Positions 5,826-8,320 of a stretch of DNA of 8,320 nt are shown piece after piece. The notes below the pieces were generated by a model. That model was not told where the DNA came from, did not search any database, and worked only from the letters and a program-made list of their open reading frames with translations. Source of the DNA: JANQLC01 sp036881805 (GTDB lineage: Bacteria > Bacteroidota > Bacteroidia > Flavobacteriales > JANQLC01). Positions within the stretch are counted from its first letter, which is position 1, and each line of letters opens with the position of its first letter. The stretch spans positions 1-8,320 of the forward strand of contig JBAJNK010000050.1 in NCBI GenBank assembly GCA_036881805.1. The letters run 5' to 3'. The position numbers and the translations under genes were made by a program.

Positions 5826-7118
5826 CTAACGCTTGTCCAAAGGGACGAAATCCCTTTGCGTATGACCGATATAGACTTGGCGGGGCCGGCTGATCGGCTG
5901 TTCGTCTTTGCGCATCTCAAGCCATTGTGCAATCCAACCCGGCAAACGGCCCAAGGCAAACATAACCGTAAACATTTCAACGGGGATGCCCAGGGCGCGG
6001 TATGTGATTCCGGAATAGAAATCCACATTGGGGAACAATTTTCGCGAGGCGAAATAATCATCGGCCAAAGCAGCGGCTTCCAGTTTTTTAGCGATACCCA
6101 AAATGGGGTCGTCCACACCCAATTTTTCCAATACACCATCCGCATAACGCTTAATAACCTTCGCCCTGGGGTCGAAGTTTTTATAAACCCGATGCCCAAA
6201 TCCCATCAAGCGGAAGGGATCGGTCTTATCTTTTGCCTTATCGATGTATTTTTCAATATCGCCACCATCGGCTTTTATGGCTTGCAGCATTTCGATAACA
6301 GCTTGGTTGGCGCCCCCGTGCAAGGGACCTGAAAGGGCGGAAACACCCGCTGAAATGGAAGCGAGCAGGCTCGCGTGTGCAGAGCCGACGATGCGCACCG
6401 CAGCGGTGGAACAGTTTTGTTCGTGATCAGCGTGTAAAATCAACAGTTTATCCAGGGCAGCTGTCACTATGGGGTTGCTTTCATAGTGCGCGGTCGGCAT
6501 GCGAAACATCAGCTGCATGACATTAGCCGCATAGTCCAGCCCGCCATTCGCATAATTGAACGGAAGGCCATATTTCTTGCGGTATATCCAAGAGACCAAA
6601 ACCGGAAACCCAGCGAGAATTTTGGCTGCCGAGCGGTACAGCTGTTCGCCATCTGTCATGTCCAATGGTTGTGGATCAAATGCAACCCAGGCAGCGGTTA
6701 GCGCGGATAGCATATCCATGGGGTGTGCCGTATTGGGAAAACCATCCAATATCTTTTTAAACGCCTCATCTACCGAGGCGTATCGGCTGTACACCTGCTC
6801 AAATTTCAACAGCTGATCCGCAGTGGGCAATTCACCAAAAATCAACAGGTAAGCCACCTCCAAAAAGCGGGCTTTCTCAGCCAGGGTTTCGATGCGGTAG
6901 CCTCGGTAACGCAAAATCCCTTTATCTCCATCGATAAAGGTAATCGCACTCGTCGTCGAAGCGGTGTTCTTATAACCGACATCCAACGCAACTAAGCCGG
7001 TTGCATTTCGCAATGTGCCAATTTCAATCGCCGTTTCATTTTCTGTCCCAGTCGCCAACGGAAGCGCAATATCCTTGCCGCCGTATGCAAACGCTATGTG
7101 ATCTCGCGTATTACCCAT
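5826..7118 (-). CDS. gltA: Citrate synthase
   Basis: A 430-residue citrate synthase that condenses oxaloacetate with acetyl-CoA to start the TCA cycle. The length and the sequence ILRYRGYRIETLAEKA (68-83) fit the long bacterial type related to the E. coli enzyme. The active site is complete: the HADHEQN block (229-235), SGPLHGGANQAV (263-274) with His267, MGFGHRVYKNFDPRA (305-319) with His309, and FPNVDFYSG (362-370) with the catalytic Asp366. RGYRI replaces the more usual RGYPI. The ATG at 7116-7118 gives a family-like N-terminus; no strong ribosome binding site precedes it. Methylcitrate synthase is an alternative in this family but is usually shorter. The gene is 123 bp downstream of enolase and 64 bp upstream of the guanidino hydrolase, all on the same strand. 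Confidence 0.95.
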   Translation of the reverse strand: MGNTRDHIAFAYGGKDIALPLATGTENETAIEIGTLRNATGLVALDVGYKNTASTTSAITFIDGDKGILRYRGYRIETLAEKARFLEVAYLLIFGELPTADQLLKFEQVYSRYASVDEAFKKILDGFPNTAHPMDMLSALTAAWVAFDPQPLDMTDGEQLYRSAAKILAGFPVLVSWIYRKKYGLPFNYANGGLDYAANVMQLMFRMPTAHYESNPIVTAALDKLLILHADHEQNCSTAAVRIVGSAHASLLASISAGVSALSGPLHGGANQAVIEMLQAIKADGGDIEKYIDKAKDKTDPFRLMGFGHRVYKNFDPRAKVIKRYADGVLEKLGVDDPILGIAKKLEAAALADDYFASRKLFPNVDFYSGITYRALGIPVEMFTVMFALGRLPGWIAQWLEMRKDEQPISRPRQVYIGHTQRDFVPLDKR

Positions 7119-7143
7119 TTCAGTCCAAGTGGTTTACTCCCCG

Positions 7144-7151
7144 CGAATATA
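7144..7151 (-). promoter_or_regulatory. Possible -7 promoter element for gltA
   Basis: The minus strand reads TATATTCG, one mismatch from TAnnTTTG, 25 bp before the gltA ATG. A second near match, TATTTTTC, lies further upstream at about 7180. The 123-bp gap after eno makes a separate gltA promoter plausible, but no clear -33 element is seen. Confidence 0.3.
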
Positions 7152-7241
7152 CTTAAAAAAGCGACAGACTCGCACCCGGAAAAATAAGGATTTCTAATCG
7201 CACAAGTATCTTATAAGGCTTTAAATCGGGAACACGGATTT

Positions 7242-8320
7242 TTATCCCATTTGCTTAAATGCGGCTAAGCCCGGATACTTAGCCACACCTGAGAGCTGTT
7301 CTTGAATCCGCAGCAATTGGTTGTATTTGGCCATTCGGTCTGAGCGCGAAGCGGAACCGGTCTTGATTTGTCCGGTCTGTAGCGCCACGGCCAAATCGGC
7401 AATGGTGCTGTCCGCTGTCTCTCCGGATCGATGTGAGACAACCGCTGTGTACCCAGCGCGCGCAGCCGTTTCTACGGCTTCCAGGGTTTCGGTCAGGGTA
7501 CCGACTTGATTTACCTTGACCAAAATAGAATTGGCCACACCTCGGTCGATTCCTTTTTGCAAACGCCCGGTATGGGTGACAAACAGGTCATCTCCGACCA
7601 ATTGAACCTTCTTTCCAATCTCGTCAGTCAAGGTTTTCCAGCCTGCCCAATCGTTTTCATCCATACCGTCCTCGATGGATAAAATCGGATAATCCGCGGC
7701 CAACTGAGCCAGGTATGCCACCTGCTCCTGGCTGTTGCGCACAGCTGCGCCTGTACCTTCAAAGCGGGTGTAATCGTATTGGCCGTCTTTATAAAATTCA
7801 GAAGCAGCGACATCGAGGGCTAAAAAAACCGCTTCACCCGGTTGGTATCCCGCCTTTTCAATGGCTTCTAAGATGGTTTCCAAAGTGTCTTCAGTGCTTT
7901 TGAACGCGGGCGCAAAGCCACCTTCATCGCCTACGGTTGTGCGCAAGCCGCGGCCTTGCAAAACGGCTTTCAAGTGGTGAAAAACCGCTGTGCCCATCTG
8001 CAGGGCATGCGAAAAGGTATCGGCTTTGGCGGGGACGATCATAAATTCTTGAAAGGCTATGGGCGCATCGGCGTGCGAGCCGCCGTTGATGATATTCATC
8101 ATGGGCACGGGCAAGAGTCGGGCATTTATCCCACCGATGTAGCGAAAAAGCGGCAGGCCTAAGGCGGCAGCTGCCGCCTTGGCAACGGCGAGGGAGACAC
8201 CGAGAATGGCATTGGCGCCCAACTTTCCCTTGTTTGGGGTACCATCCAAATCGATCATACGCCGATCCACTTCGCATTGTGCCGTCACTGGGCGACCCAC
8301 CAACTCGGGCGCGATGATCG
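7242..8320 (-). CDS. eno: Enolase (phosphopyruvate hydratase), 5' end outside window
   Basis: Partial gene: 358 complete residues are visible and the reading frame stays open through the right edge, with visible residues IIAPELVGRPV, so roughly 65-70 N-terminal residues are missing. Enolase interconverts 2-phosphoglycerate and phosphoenolpyruvate in glycolysis. The enolase signature ILVKVNQVGTLTET is present, with the catalytic lysine codon at 7515-7517; TTVGDEGGFAP carries the catalytic glutamate at 7923-7925. The magnesium ligands are recognisable in LALDVAA, SIEDGMDEND and LVGDDLFVTH. SHRSGETADSTIADLAV and GSASRSDRMAKYNQLLRIQE complete the C-terminal barrel. A TTG at 8303 should not be taken as the start, because conserved sequence continues upstream of it. 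Cytoplasmic. It is the first visible gene of a same-strand run through gltA to the two guanidino hydrolases. Confidence 0.96.
   Translation of the reverse strand, partial: IIAPELVGRPVTAQCEVDRRMIDLDGTPNKGKLGANAILGVSLAVAKAAAAALGLPLFRYIGGINARLLPVPMMNIINGGSHADAPIAFQEFMIVPAKADTFSHALQMGTAVFHHLKAVLQGRGLRTTVGDEGGFAPAFKSTEDTLETILEAIEKAGYQPGEAVFLALDVAASEFYKDGQYDYTRFEGTGAAVRNSQEQVAYLAQLAADYPILSIEDGMDENDWAGWKTLTDEIGKKVQLVGDDLFVTHTGRLQKGIDRGVANSILVKVNQVGTLTETLEAVETAARAGYTAVVSHRSGETADSTIADLAVALQTGQIKTGSASRSDRMAKYNQLLRIQEQLSGVAKYPGLAAFKQMG

Noticed and set aside
5856..6332. 158-residue open frame on the plus strand
   Set aside because: It lies antisense to the catalytic region of citrate synthase and has no domain features of its own.
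8301..8303. TTG as the start of enolase
   Set aside because: The codons upstream (IIAPE) continue the conserved enolase sequence to the window edge, so the gene is simply cut.

Overview
This window looks like chromosomal housekeeping DNA from a member of the Bacteroidota with roughly balanced base composition (judged by eye, not counted). The reasons are: a stand-alone proline dehydrogenase of the Bacteroidota type beginning MRYFNNTEIAF, transcribed divergently from aroB; a perfect TAnnTTTG promoter element upstream of two genes; start codons mostly without a strong Shine-Dalgarno sequence; and paired arginine deiminase-like and CtlX-like genes downstream of enolase and citrate synthase. The phylum is fairly secure. 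No genus can be named from this stretch.

Left block (1-2667). A short single-domain rhodanese overlaps the end of the proline dehydrogenase gene, both on the minus strand, so they probably share a transcript. About 100 bp upstream, 3-dehydroquinate synthase (aroB) runs the other way, and the gap between them holds the divergent promoters.

Middle block (2668-3860). A gene-free stretch of about 520 bp follows aroB. It holds one candidate terminator, one small hairpin and several degenerate T-rich repeat-like segments. Then comes msrB, a zinc-type methionine-R-sulfoxide reductase, with a possible leader of about 100 nt. A further gene-free stretch of about 260 bp separates msrB from the convergent ctlX gene and has one terminator candidate for each direction.

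Right block (3861-8320, all minus strand). In transcription order it reads eno (enolase, whose start lies beyond the right edge), gltA (citrate synthase), an arginine deiminase-family hydrolase, and a CtlX-family citrulline hydrolase. The gaps are about 123, 64 and 17 bp, so the last two genes are very likely co-transcribed. Enolase and citrate synthase belong to lower glycolysis and TCA entry. The last two genes plausibly degrade a guanidino or ureido compound such as arginine through citrulline to ornithine, with no phosphorolytic step in view. The proline dehydrogenase at the left would feed a connected part of arginine, ornithine and proline catabolism, although it is not in the same operon.

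I see no mobile element, CRISPR array, tRNA or rRNA, and no clear evidence of an undescribed system. The points most worth checking are the tandem guanidino hydrolases and the repeat-like intergenic region at 2715-2970.
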